The notes under the pieces were generated by a model. That model was not told where the DNA came from. It was given only the letters and a program-made list of their open reading frames with translations, and made no database searches. 64,000 nucleotides of DNA from CAJXNP01 sp050305935 (lineage in GTDB: Bacteria > Bacteroidota > Bacteroidia > Cytophagales > Cyclobacteriaceae), in NCBI GenBank assembly GCA_050305935.1, contig JBNLGG010000009.1:31064-95063 (forward strand), written 5' to 3'. The stretch's first letter is position 1; the number at the start of each line of letters is the position of its first letter. Positions 25,991 through 33,900 of the stretch are shown here, piece after piece. The position numbers and the translations under genes are program-made.

Positions 25991-27322
25991 TCAACGTCCT
26001 AATTGACTAAGTGCTGCAAGACCTCTTTTTCCACCACCAAGTTTATTCATGGTTTTCATCATCTTGCGCATGTCGTCAAATTGTTTCATCAGGCTGTTTA
26101 CCTGCTGTATGGTGGTACCGCTACCCTGCGAAATTCTTTTGCGGCGACTTCCATTAATAATATCCGGATTACGTCGCTCTTCCAGTGTCATTGATTTGAT
26201 AATAGCCTCGATAGGTTTAAATGAGTCATCGTCGATGTCCAGGTTTTTCACCATCTTTCCCATGCCGGGTATCATGCCAAGCAGGTCTTTTACGTTTCCC
26301 ATTTTTCTGATTTGCTCGAGCTGTTTCAAAAAGTCTTCGAAGTCAAACTGGTTTTTACGAATCTTCTTATTTAAGCGCCTGGCCTCGTCCGCATCAAAAG
26401 TTTGCTGAGCTTTTTCGACTAATGAGATCACGTCTCCCATGCCAAGGATTCGCTGCGCCATACGATCCGGGTGGAACACGTCGATCGCCTCCATTTTTTC
26501 GCCTGTGCTGATAAACTTAATAGGTTTATCAACTACCGTACGTATGGAAAGGGCGGCCCCACCCCGGGCATCTCCATCAAGTTTGGTCAAGATTACACCG
26601 TCAAAATTCAGGCGTTCATTAAACTCTTTTGCTGTATTTACAGCATCCTGACCGGTCATCGAATCTACCACAAACAGTGTTTCTGATGGATTAAGTGCTT
26701 TTTTAAGCGAGGCAATTTCTTCCATCATTTGCTCGTCAATGGCCAACCGGCCTGCGGTATCGACGATGACAATATTCTTCCCTTTTTCCTTTGCTGCCTT
26801 GATGGCGTTATTGGCAATCTGGATTGCATTTTTGTTTTCCTCTTCAGCGTAAACCTCCACGCCAATTTGCTCTCCCACCACTTTTAACTGGTTGATCGCC
26901 GCAGGACGATAAATATCACAGGCTGATAGAAGAACCTGATTTCCCTGTTTTTTTAAGTAACTAGCCAGCTTTCCGGCAAAAGTCGTTTTACCAGAACCTT
27001 GCAGACCGGAAAGCAATATGACAGCGGGGCTCCCTTTTAAACTAATGTCTGACTTGGTGCCTCCCATCAGTTTTGTGAGTTCCTCAGAGGTTATTTTTAC
27101 CAATAATTGTCCTGGTGAAACTGAAATCAGCACATCCCTTCCCAGCGCTTCTGTTTTAATTTGATCGGTGACTTCTTTGGCAACTTTGTAGTTAACGTCT
27201 GCATCGATGAGTGCTTTGCGAATTTCCTTTACGGTTTTCGCAACATTAATTTCGGTGATACTACCCTGCCCCTTTAATGTTTTGAAGGCCTGCTCAAGCT
27301 TAAAACTTAAATTGTCAAACAT
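25991..27322 (-). CDS. ffh: Signal recognition particle protein Ffh
   Basis: 443 aa, full length. Ffh binds 4.5S RNA and signal sequences and delivers nascent membrane proteins to FtsY. N domain at about 1-90, then the GTPase: G1 GLQGSGKTTFAGKLA, IVDTAGR, TKLDGDARGG. The methionine-rich M domain (about 300-443) includes GMGDVISLVEKAQ, GMIPGMGKM and the SRP-RNA-binding NGSRRKRISQGSG. It is transcribed alone; a good -7 box lies 22 bp before the ATG. No ffs gene for the RNA was seen nearby. Confidence 0.97.
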   Translation of the reverse strand: MFDNLSFKLEQAFKTLKGQGSITEINVAKTVKEIRKALIDADVNYKVAKEVTDQIKTEALGRDVLISVSPGQLLVKITSEELTKLMGGTKSDISLKGSPAVILLSGLQGSGKTTFAGKLASYLKKQGNQVLLSACDIYRPAAINQLKVVGEQIGVEVYAEEENKNAIQIANNAIKAAKEKGKNIVIVDTAGRLAIDEQMMEEIASLKKALNPSETLFVVDSMTGQDAVNTAKEFNERLNFDGVILTKLDGDARGGAALSIRTVVDKPIKFISTGEKMEAIDVFHPDRMAQRILGMGDVISLVEKAQQTFDADEARRLNKKIRKNQFDFEDFLKQLEQIRKMGNVKDLLGMIPGMGKMVKNLDIDDDSFKPIEAIIKSMTLEERRNPDIINGSRRKRISQGSGTTIQQVNSLMKQFDDMRKMMKTMNKLGGGKRGLAALSQLGR

Positions 27323-27343
27323 TTTTTCTTACTTAATTTACCA

Positions 27344-27351
27344 CAAAAATA
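27344..27351 (-). promoter_or_regulatory. Candidate -7 element for ffh
   Basis: Minus-strand TATTTTTG, a full TAnnTTTG match, 21 bp upstream of the start codon. The -33 region is weak. Confidence 0.5.
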
Positions 27352-27575
27352 AGAATTATATTTTCCGTACCACACCTCTGTTTGAAAATACTGATTCATG
27401 TGCCTGAGAGGACAGGAGAAAAGTACCGGGCGATGTGTTATTTTTTGATCGATCTATTGTTCAATTTTGAACACGAAATATTTTTTTGCAATAGCTAATG
27501 TGTGTTTAATCCCTAATTTTCTGGCTTTCACATTATGGCATGAGTATTGGCCTATCCCCGGTAAATCACTGAAAA

Positions 27576-28283
27576 ATGAAAACATTACTCAATCTGGCAA
27601 TCATTCTTGGACTGGCATTTATTGTCTACCGGTTTACCGGAATCGATAATACCGATGAACAAAAAACCAGAAATTACAATGTGGCTTCCTTCCATGAAAT
27701 TGATTTAAGAGGGCCGTTTAATGTTGAATTGTTACAAGGAAACAGCCCAAAGCTTGAAATCAGGGCATCAGAAAAAGTACACGATGAACTCGAAGTGCGG
27801 GTGACAAATGGCAGGCTCATCATTGATCTGGACGATAAGTTTTTTGCGAAAAGCAAATCAATCAAAGTTTACCTTACTGTAACGGAACTTGAAAAGCTCA
27901 TCATAACAGGAGCGGTTAACCTGGAAACAGAAAATATGCTTCATGTGAAGGATTTCAAAATAGAATTTGAAGGTGCGGGCCAGGTGTCGCTAGAGCTGGA
28001 AGCAGACAGGGTTATCTCAGAAATTGAAGGTGTTGGGAGCTTTTGGATGCAGGGGAAAGCTGATTATCACAAAGTTGACTTTGCCGGTGTGGGCAGTTAC
28101 GATGCAAAAAATTTAATATGTAAAAATACCATTGTCGATTCAGGTGGTGTTGGAACCGTGGAAGTATATGCTTCGGAAAAATTTATCGGCCATGCTTCTG
28201 GTGTAGGAAGCATTAAGTATTATGGCAATCCGGGGGACGTTTCCATTGATTCGTCAGGCATAGGAAAAATTCGTAGTGAATAG
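27576..28283 (+). CDS. Head-GIN (DUF2807) beta-helix protein
   Basis: 235 aa. A short N-terminal hydrophobic segment (LLNLAIILGLAFIVYRF) anchors or exports the protein. The rest is a DUF2807 'putative auto-transporter adhesin, head GIN' domain: FHEIDLRGPFNVELLQGN at the start, then a series of short strands with GAVNLE, GAGQVSLE, GVGSFWM, GVGSYD, GVGTVE, GVGSIKYYG and SGIGKI, spaced about 20 residues apart as in a right-handed beta-helix. These proteins are common in Bacteroidota; function unknown. Followed by a terminator. Confidence 0.85.
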   Translation: MKTLLNLAIILGLAFIVYRFTGIDNTDEQKTRNYNVASFHEIDLRGPFNVELLQGNSPKLEIRASEKVHDELEVRVTNGRLIIDLDDKFFAKSKSIKVYLTVTELEKLIITGAVNLETENMLHVKDFKIEFEGAGQVSLELEADRVISEIEGVGSFWMQGKADYHKVDFAGVGSYDAKNLICKNTIVDSGGVGTVEVYASEKFIGHASGVGSIKYYGNPGDVSIDSSGIGKIRSE

Positions 28284-28291
28284 ATTAGGTT

Positions 28292-28342
28292 GGCCGTTTC
28301 TTATAAACCATTAGCCTGGTTATCCTGAAGCGGCCTTTTTTT
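28292..28342 (+). terminator. Terminator after the head-GIN gene
   Basis: GGCCGTTTC pairs with GAAGCGGCC (one G-U wobble), followed by seven T. The loop contains a second small hairpin, AACCA / TGGTT. The T-run overlaps the stop codon of the convergent rlmN. Confidence 0.85.
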
Positions 28343-29387
28343 AACCTTTGTTGGCGAGCTGCCCGCAGGCTGCATCGATGTCTTTTCCGCGGCTTCTTCT
28401 GATATTGACCACCAGTCCCTTATTTTCCAGATAATCTTTGAAAGCATAAACCTTTTCCGGATCAGATTTTAAGAAGCTGGCATTATCGATTGGGTTATAC
28501 TCAATGATATTGATTTTGCAGGGAACTCTTTTCGCAAAGTAGAATAGCTCATCAGCATCCTCGATGCTTTCATTGAAATCTCTAAAGGTGATGTATTCCA
28601 ATGTAATCTTATTGCCCGTGCTGCTATAAAAATAATTGAGCGCTTCCACGAGTGCTTCGAGGGAATTGCTCTCATTAATGGGCATGATATGGTTTCGTTT
28701 CTGATCATTGGCGGCATGCAGGGAAAGTGCCAGGTTAAATTTCACTCCGTCGTCTCCTAGCTTTTTTATCATTTTGGCAATACCAGCTGTCGACACCGTG
28801 ATCCTTTTTGGTGACATCCCGAGACCTTTTTCAGAGGTGATTAGCTCCACAGATTTTAATACATTCTGATAGTTTAGCAGCGGTTCGCCCATTCCCATGT
28901 ACACAATATTTGTCAGGGGAGATTGATAATGTTTTTCAGCTTGGTTTTTTATGGCGACTACCTGGTCATAAATCTCTGGGGCATCCAGGTTGCGTTTCCT
29001 GTCTAGGTAGCCGGTAGCGCAAAACTTGCATGTCAGGGAACAGCCCACCTGGGATGAAATACAGGCCGTCATTCTTTTTTCAGCCGGAATCAACACACCT
29101 TCCACCAAATTTCCATCGTGAAGTTTGAAGGCAGATTTGATCGTTTGATCAGAACTGATTTGCTGGTGGTCGGTAATGACATTGTGGATGATAAAATGCG
29201 ACTCAAGAAGCTCCCGGGTCTTAAGCGAAAGGTTAGTCATCTCGTCAAAGGAAACGGCGGATTTATTCCAAAGCCACTCGTAAACCTGTTTGGCGCGAAA
29301 CGGCTTTTCCCCTATCTCAGCAAAATATTGGCTTAATTCTTCTGGATTAAGCAGGCGGATATCCTTCTTGTCATTCACTCCTGTCAT
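28341..29387 (-). CDS. rlmN: 23S rRNA (adenine-2503-C2)-methyltransferase RlmN
   Basis: 348 aa radical SAM enzyme that methylates C2 of A2503 in 23S rRNA (and A37 of some tRNAs). The cluster motif CSLTCKFC (C-x3-C-x2-C) sits within ISSQVGCSLTCKFCATG. The mechanistic second cysteine is near the C-terminus (DIDAACGQLA). NIVYMGMGEPLLNY and LALSLHAANDQKRN are diagnostic. It starts 27 bp after the stop of the EEP gene but has its own TAATTTTG box only 4 bp before the ATG. Confidence 0.96.
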   Translation of the reverse strand: MTGVNDKKDIRLLNPEELSQYFAEIGEKPFRAKQVYEWLWNKSAVSFDEMTNLSLKTRELLESHFIIHNVITDHQQISSDQTIKSAFKLHDGNLVEGVLIPAEKRMTACISSQVGCSLTCKFCATGYLDRKRNLDAPEIYDQVVAIKNQAEKHYQSPLTNIVYMGMGEPLLNYQNVLKSVELITSEKGLGMSPKRITVSTAGIAKMIKKLGDDGVKFNLALSLHAANDQKRNHIMPINESNSLEALVEALNYFYSSTGNKITLEYITFRDFNESIEDADELFYFAKRVPCKINIIEYNPIDNASFLKSDPEKVYAFKDYLENKGLVVNIRRSRGKDIDAACGQLANKG

Positions 29388-29391
29388 ACTG

Positions 29392-29399
29392 CAAAATTA
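29392..29399 (-). promoter_or_regulatory. Candidate -7 element very close to the rlmN start
   Basis: Minus-strand TAATTTTG, a full TAnnTTTG match, with only 4 bp between the box and ATG. If used, the transcript would begin at or next to the start codon. Confidence 0.4.
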
Positions 29400-29414
29400 G
29401 CCTTTTAAACGGAA

Positions 29415-30494
29415 TTATTTGACGGAATATATTCCGCTAACCGGAAAGTGGTCCGACTCGTCCGCATCGCGATGTGTGCTGAATCGAAGAAGGTCTAATG
29501 ATTCGCTGTAAAACTGCTGGTCAATTCGCAGGAAGAAGAGTTTGCCATTATATGTGAACCCAAAACCTTTGCCCTTTGATTCAAACGCATTTTTTAATCT
29601 TCGGCGAACGACATTGTAGGAATAGCTATAAGGTATTTCGTTAAAATCTCCATTGATGATAACGGGATGGGGCGAGGTATCAATGCTTTTAATAAGGTGG
29701 TTTATTTGCCGGGATCTGCTAATAAATCCATTTTTCAATCGATATCCCGTATCAATATAACTGTTTTTTAACCTGTCGGTGTCAACGATGTCTTCCTCAT
29801 TAATGGCCATTGATTCCAGGTGAATGCAATACACCCTGATGGTATCTTTTTTGATTAAAATATCGGCATATATAGCGTTCATAAATTCGCCATTTTCACC
29901 CGTAATTTCCCCGGAACCAACGATAGGATACTTGCTAAAGACGGCCTGGCCAAATTGTCCGTTACTTTTATCAACAAACCTCTTTTTAAAATAAAAGTGT
30001 TTTAAGCCTGACTGGACGAGCTGCTGGCTGACATTGAAAACCTCTGAATTGTCTTTATTGTAGTACTCCTGAAAGCATTTGATAGCTGCCGGGTAGCCTA
30101 CCGCCCATTTGATCATTTCCTTAGAGGAAACATAGTCATCATTTAAATGAGCATAGTTATTAAACACCCGCGCATTGTAGCTTAATACTTCGAAGCTGTC
30201 TGCTTGTTCATCTCCCCAATTGCTCCACTGGAATGTCATTTTCAAAAAGGGAATGGCTACCAGGAACGCGATCAGGTGTATGAGGAAATTTGTGTTGACT
30301 TTTTTGCGTACCAGGATCAAAAATATAAAATGAAAAATGATCAATACTGGAATGAGGAGGGACAAAAAACCGGAAAGCCACAGAATGTTTGGAGGAATAA
30401 AAACACTCAGATAGCAAACCAGCGTAAAAATTACCAATACATAGCGATAAAATTTTCTCAATGCGTTGCGGTGGATTTTAGCTACTAACGACAC
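29415..30494 (-). CDS. Membrane-anchored endonuclease/exonuclease/phosphatase (EEP) family protein
   Basis: 359 aa. Three N-terminal transmembrane helices (about 15-105), then an EEP (DNase I-like) domain facing the periplasm. Visible motifs are SYNARVFNNYAH, IKCFQEYY (metal-binding Glu), VYCIHLESM, PVIINGDFNEIPYSYSYN and the terminal DESDHFPVSGIY. Metal and catalytic His/Asp residues appear intact. Substrates of this envelope subfamily in Bacteroidota are unknown. GTG start at 30492-30494, forced by a stop just upstream. It may be cotranscribed with rlmN. Confidence 0.85.
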   Translation of the reverse strand: MSLVAKIHRNALRKFYRYVLVIFTLVCYLSVFIPPNILWLSGFLSLLIPVLIIFHFIFLILVRKKVNTNFLIHLIAFLVAIPFLKMTFQWSNWGDEQADSFEVLSYNARVFNNYAHLNDDYVSSKEMIKWAVGYPAAIKCFQEYYNKDNSEVFNVSQQLVQSGLKHFYFKKRFVDKSNGQFGQAVFSKYPIVGSGEITGENGEFMNAIYADILIKKDTIRVYCIHLESMAINEEDIVDTDRLKNSYIDTGYRLKNGFISRSRQINHLIKSIDTSPHPVIINGDFNEIPYSYSYNVVRRRLKNAFESKGKGFGFTYNGKLFFLRIDQQFYSESLDLLRFSTHRDADESDHFPVSGIYSVK

Positions 30495-30568
30495 ATTCTA
30501 CCTCTTCGTCATTATAAAGATGATTTTTCAGTTGATCAATTAATTTTATTATAGACGGATATAAAATG

Positions 30569-30576
30569 TATTTTTG
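30569..30576 (+). promoter_or_regulatory. Candidate -7 element for the proC operon
   Basis: TATTTTTG, a full TAnnTTTG match, giving a leader of about 20 nt before proC. Confidence 0.5.
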
Positions 30577-30600
30577 CACCAATAAACTACTTTTTTAAAA

Positions 30601-31389
30601 ATGAGCAAAAGGAAAATAGCCATTATTGGTGGAGGAAATTTAGGGGCCTCTATCGCAGAGGGTTTGAACAAATCCCATCTGTATGATTCAAAGGACATTA
30701 CGGTCACCCGCAGAAAGACCGAGTTGCTCAAGCATCTTGCGGATGCCGGCTTACAGGTTCATTCAGACAATTTGCTGGCGGTAAAAGATGCGGATATCAT
30801 CATTGTGGCTGTTAAACCTTATAATGTCGAGAAAATATTGACCGAAATTAAACCGGGCCTGCATTCGGGTCAGATAGTGGTCTCCGTGGCGACCGGAATT
30901 ACGATTAAGCAAATGCAGGAAATTGTGGGTGAAAGAATCCCCGTTTTCCGGGCTATGCCAAATACCGCCATTTCCATTTGCGAGTCAATGACCTGCATCG
31001 CTACCAATAACGGAGGTGATGAACACAAAGAAGAGATCAAGGAATTATTTGATCAGCTTGGTCAGAGCATCATTATTAGCGAAGACCTGATGGACGCTGC
31101 CACCGTGCTCGCAGCATGTGGCATAGCCTATGCCCTGCGTTTTATCCGAGCCGCATCCCAGGGGGGAATTGAAATAGGCTTTGATGCACAAACTGCCATG
31201 CAGATCGCTGCCCAGACAGTTAAGGGAGCGGCTGGGTTATTGATCGAGGGCAAACAGCACCCGGAAAGGGAAATTGATAAAGTTACCACTCCGCAGGGAT
31301 GCACCATTGCGGGGCTGAATGAAATGGAACACCAGGGATTCAGTTCATCCCTGATTAAAGGAATATTAACCTCTTACAATAAGATTTGA
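30601..31389 (+). CDS. proC: Pyrroline-5-carboxylate reductase
   Basis: 262 aa. Last step of proline synthesis, NAD(P)H reduction of pyrroline-5-carboxylate. The N-terminal Rossmann motif IAIIGGGNLGASIAEGL, the middle VFRAMPNTAISICESMTC and the C-terminal dimer region TVKGAAGLLIEGKQHPEREIDKVTTPQGCTIAGL (partly quoted) are all typical. It overlaps the next gene by 4 bp (TTGA), so translation is probably coupled. Confidence 0.95.
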   Translation: MSKRKIAIIGGGNLGASIAEGLNKSHLYDSKDITVTRRKTELLKHLADAGLQVHSDNLLAVKDADIIIVAVKPYNVEKILTEIKPGLHSGQIVVSVATGITIKQMQEIVGERIPVFRAMPNTAISICESMTCIATNNGGDEHKEEIKELFDQLGQSIIISEDLMDAATVLAACGIAYALRFIRAASQGGIEIGFDAQTAMQIAAQTVKGAAGLLIEGKQHPEREIDKVTTPQGCTIAGLNEMEHQGFSSSLIKGILTSYNKI

Positions 31390-32060
31390 GCAGAAACATA
31401 GCCATCGGTGACGTGCATGGCTGTGTCAAAACATTGCAATGTTTGATCGAAGAAAAAGTTTGTCCGGTAAAAAGCGACAAACTTTTTTTTGTGGGTGACT
31501 ATGTAAATAAAGGCCCCGATTCTAAAGGAGTAATAGATTATTTGCTACAGCTTAAAAAATCGGATTTGGATGTCACATTGCTCAGGGGAAACCACGACCA
31601 ATTGATGATCAATGCATGGAAAAACCGGGATGCTTTTGACGAATTTATTACCCGGGGAGGCGAGGCGACCATGCAGAGTTTTGGCTGTAAGGAGTTAATG
31701 GACATTCCCTTCTCCTACTTCTCATTTCTGGCGGCAACTGAATTCTTTAAGGAAATAGACGGTCATATATTGATCCACGCAGGCTTTGATTTTCTTGACG
31801 AAGACATTTTTCCTGATTTTGATACCATGCTCAATATCCGCGAAATGGAGGTTGATCTAAAGAAAACAGATGGGAAAAGGATCGTTCACGGGCATGTGCC
31901 CATTTCGCTGGACGAATTGAAGCAAATAGTGCACACAGATTGGAAGGAAATATCTATCGATACTGGCTGTGTGTATGTGGACCGTCCGGGAAAAGGTTAC
32001 CTCACAGCTATGATTTTAGAAACCTATGAATTAATTTATACTAAGAATCGAGATATTTAG
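31386..32060 (+). CDS. Metallophosphoesterase (PrpA/ApaH-like protein phosphatase)
   Basis: 224 aa. All five calcineurin-type motifs are present: GDVHGC, GDYVNKGPDS, LRGNHDQLM, HAGFDF and VHGHVP. Relatives are Ser/Thr protein phosphatases or diadenosine tetraphosphatases; the sequence alone does not separate them. The start must be TTG at 31386 because GDVHG follows after only seven residues and no ATG exists before it. The TTGA overlap with proC suggests coupled translation, and the macrodomain gene begins 2 bp after its stop. Confidence 0.88.
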   Translation: MSRNIAIGDVHGCVKTLQCLIEEKVCPVKSDKLFFVGDYVNKGPDSKGVIDYLLQLKKSDLDVTLLRGNHDQLMINAWKNRDAFDEFITRGGEATMQSFGCKELMDIPFSYFSFLAATEFFKEIDGHILIHAGFDFLDEDIFPDFDTMLNIREMEVDLKKTDGKRIVHGHVPISLDELKQIVHTDWKEISIDTGCVYVDRPGKGYLTAMILETYELIYTKNRDI

Positions 32061-32062
32061 AA

Positions 32063-32572
32063 ATGCCTGTATTTCTTCAGAAAGGAGATATTACACAAAT
32101 GAATGTTGATGCTGTTGTCAACGCGGCCAATTCGGGCCTTCGAGGCGGGGGAGGTGTAGATGGCGCCATCCACCGGGCCGGAGGCCCTGAGATCATGGAA
32201 GAATGCAGGCAGATCGGTAGCTGTCCGACCGGCCGGGCAGTTATCACAACAGGCGGCAGGCTCAAAGCAGAAAAAGTGATCCACACGGTTGGGCCCGTTT
32301 GGTATGGCGGAACAAAAAACGAGGAGCAATTATTGGCTTCAGCCTATCAGAACAGTTTACAACTCGCCCTTGACAACGGAATGCTCAGTATAGCCTTTCC
32401 CAACATAAGCACCGGTGTGTATGGTTTTCCAAAAGATAAGGCGGCAATCATCGCCTTAAAAACCGTCAATGCATTTCTAAAGGTCCACCCGGAGCTTAAG
32501 ATTTATTTCGTTTGTTTTGACGAAGAAAATTTACGGATATACCAGGATTTACTTGGTGACCAAAATAATTGA
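32063..32572 (+). CDS. Macrodomain protein (ADP-ribosyl hydrolase, YmdB/MacroD type)
   Basis: 169 aa, a single macrodomain. The ligand-binding motifs are VNAANSGLRGGGGVDGAIHRAGG near the N-terminus (partly quoted), TGRAVITTGGRL and the phosphate loop FPNISTGVYGFP. The MacroD-type Asn and Asp (NAAN, GVDGAI) used for hydrolysis are present. Members remove ADP-ribose from acidic residues or deacetylate O-acetyl-ADP-ribose. It ends an operon with proC and the phosphatase, a reversal-of-modification pairing that may be coincidental. Confidence 0.93.
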   Translation: MPVFLQKGDITQMNVDAVVNAANSGLRGGGGVDGAIHRAGGPEIMEECRQIGSCPTGRAVITTGGRLKAEKVIHTVGPVWYGGTKNEEQLLASAYQNSLQLALDNGMLSIAFPNISTGVYGFPKDKAAIIALKTVNAFLKVHPELKIYFVCFDEENLRIYQDLLGDQNN

Positions 32573-32730
32573 AAACCTAAAAAGAGATATTACCGGCTGT
32601 AACATCATTATTGCACTAAACACAATAGCCTCCTGCATACAATTATTATTTTCCTTATTACCGCTTTAAAATGCCATTTTAGTAACTTTAGTAGATTGGA
32701 TCAAATCCTGGAAATTTCATGAAACCGACA

Positions 32731-32787
32731 CGACTAATTCCGAAAGCTTTCGGAGTTTAGTCGTCATCCCGAAAGCTTTCGGGACGA
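32731..32787. repeat. Two adjoining palindromic hairpins (GAAAGCTTTC cores)
   Basis: First hairpin 32731-32763: core TCCGAAAGCTTTCGGA with outer arms CGACTAA / TTAGTCG. Second 32761-32787: core TCCCGAAAGCTTTCGGGA with outer TCGT / ACGA. The two share TCG. No T-run follows, so they are not simple terminators. They lie between the macrodomain gene and the RND operon. Confidence 0.8.
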
Positions 32788-32819
32788 TATGTGCGATTGA
32801 AAACTGACAAAATAAACAT

Positions 32820-33899
32820 ATGAAAGGCAGTGTCAAATGGATATCAATTATCCTGATTGTAGGAATACTCGCTTACTTTATTTATCCAAAAGTCAGCTCC
32901 TTTATATTTAGCGATGAGACTACCGATCAGGGCCAGGCGGCTGAATCGGCGAGTCAAAGCAGCCTTCCGGTGAGCGCTGTCATTATCCGACCGCAAAAAA
33001 TCGACGATAAAATCAATGTGACCGGCTCTGTGATGGCCAATGAATCAGTGGAAGTAAGAAGTGAAATTTCCGGTAAAATAATCAAAATACATTTTGCGGA
33101 AGGAAGCAGGGTAAAGAAGGGTGATCTGCTGTTGAGTATAGATGACGATGAGCTTTCTGCCCAACTGGAACGACTGAAACACCAAAAACAGCTCCTTGAA
33201 CAAAGTGAGAACCGCAACCGGCAGTTGCTTGAGAAGGAAGCGATCAGTCAGGAAGAATACGATGTTTCGCTCACAGAGTTAAGAACTGCCGAGGCGGACC
33301 TGAAATTAGTTTCGGCGCAAGTGGCCAAAACAAAAATCAGGGCTCCTTTTAATGGAATCGTGGGGTTGCGTCATGTGAGCGAAGGAAGTTATATTACCCC
33401 CTCGACGAGTATTACAAATATATTTAGCATCAATCCGGCAAAGATTGATTTCTCGATTCCCGGAAAGTACAGTAGCCGGGTGAATAAAGGCGACAAGATT
33501 CGCTTTATGACAGAGGCCACAAAAGATTTTCACGAAGCAGATATTTATGCCATTGAGCCGCAGATTGATCCGGTCACCAGGACATTAAGTTTAAGGGCCA
33601 TCTGCGATAATGATGATGGAGTGTTGCTCCCGGGCCAATTCGCTAAGATCGAGTTGATCTTTAACAGCTATGACAATGCCATTATGGTGCCCACGGAGGC
33701 CGTGATTCCTGAGTTAGGAGGGTATAAGGTATTCGTGAACAAAGGAGGCCAGGCAGAATCGAAAAAGGTGGAAACGGGGTTGCGAACTGATGTAAATATA
33801 GAGATTACTTCGGGCCTAAGCCCAAACGACACACTTATCACATCTGGTATGTTACAGCTGAGTCCCGGTACCAAAGTTAACCTATCAATAAAAAACTAA
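32820..33899 (+). CDS. RND efflux membrane-fusion (periplasmic adaptor) protein
   Basis: 359 aa. An N-terminal membrane anchor (about 7-25) without a lipobox, then the biotinyl-lipoyl half motifs (VTGSVMANESVEVRSEISGK and KIRAPFNGIVGLRHVSEGSY) separated by a helical hairpin (about 100-150). Beta-barrel and membrane-proximal domains follow (PTEAVIPELGGYKVFV). The adaptor links the RND pump to a TolC-like channel. First gene of a three-gene operon, 1 bp before the permease. No local regulator gene is present. Confidence 0.94.
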   Translation: MKGSVKWISIILIVGILAYFIYPKVSSFIFSDETTDQGQAAESASQSSLPVSAVIIRPQKIDDKINVTGSVMANESVEVRSEISGKIIKIHFAEGSRVKKGDLLLSIDDDELSAQLERLKHQKQLLEQSENRNRQLLEKEAISQEEYDVSLTELRTAEADLKLVSAQVAKTKIRAPFNGIVGLRHVSEGSYITPSTSITNIFSINPAKIDFSIPGKYSSRVNKGDKIRFMTEATKDFHEADIYAIEPQIDPVTRTLSLRAICDNDDGVLLPGQFAKIELIFNSYDNAIMVPTEAVIPELGGYKVFVNKGGQAESKKVETGLRTDVNIEITSGLSPNDTLITSGMLQLSPGTKVNLSIKN

Positions 33900-33900
33900 T

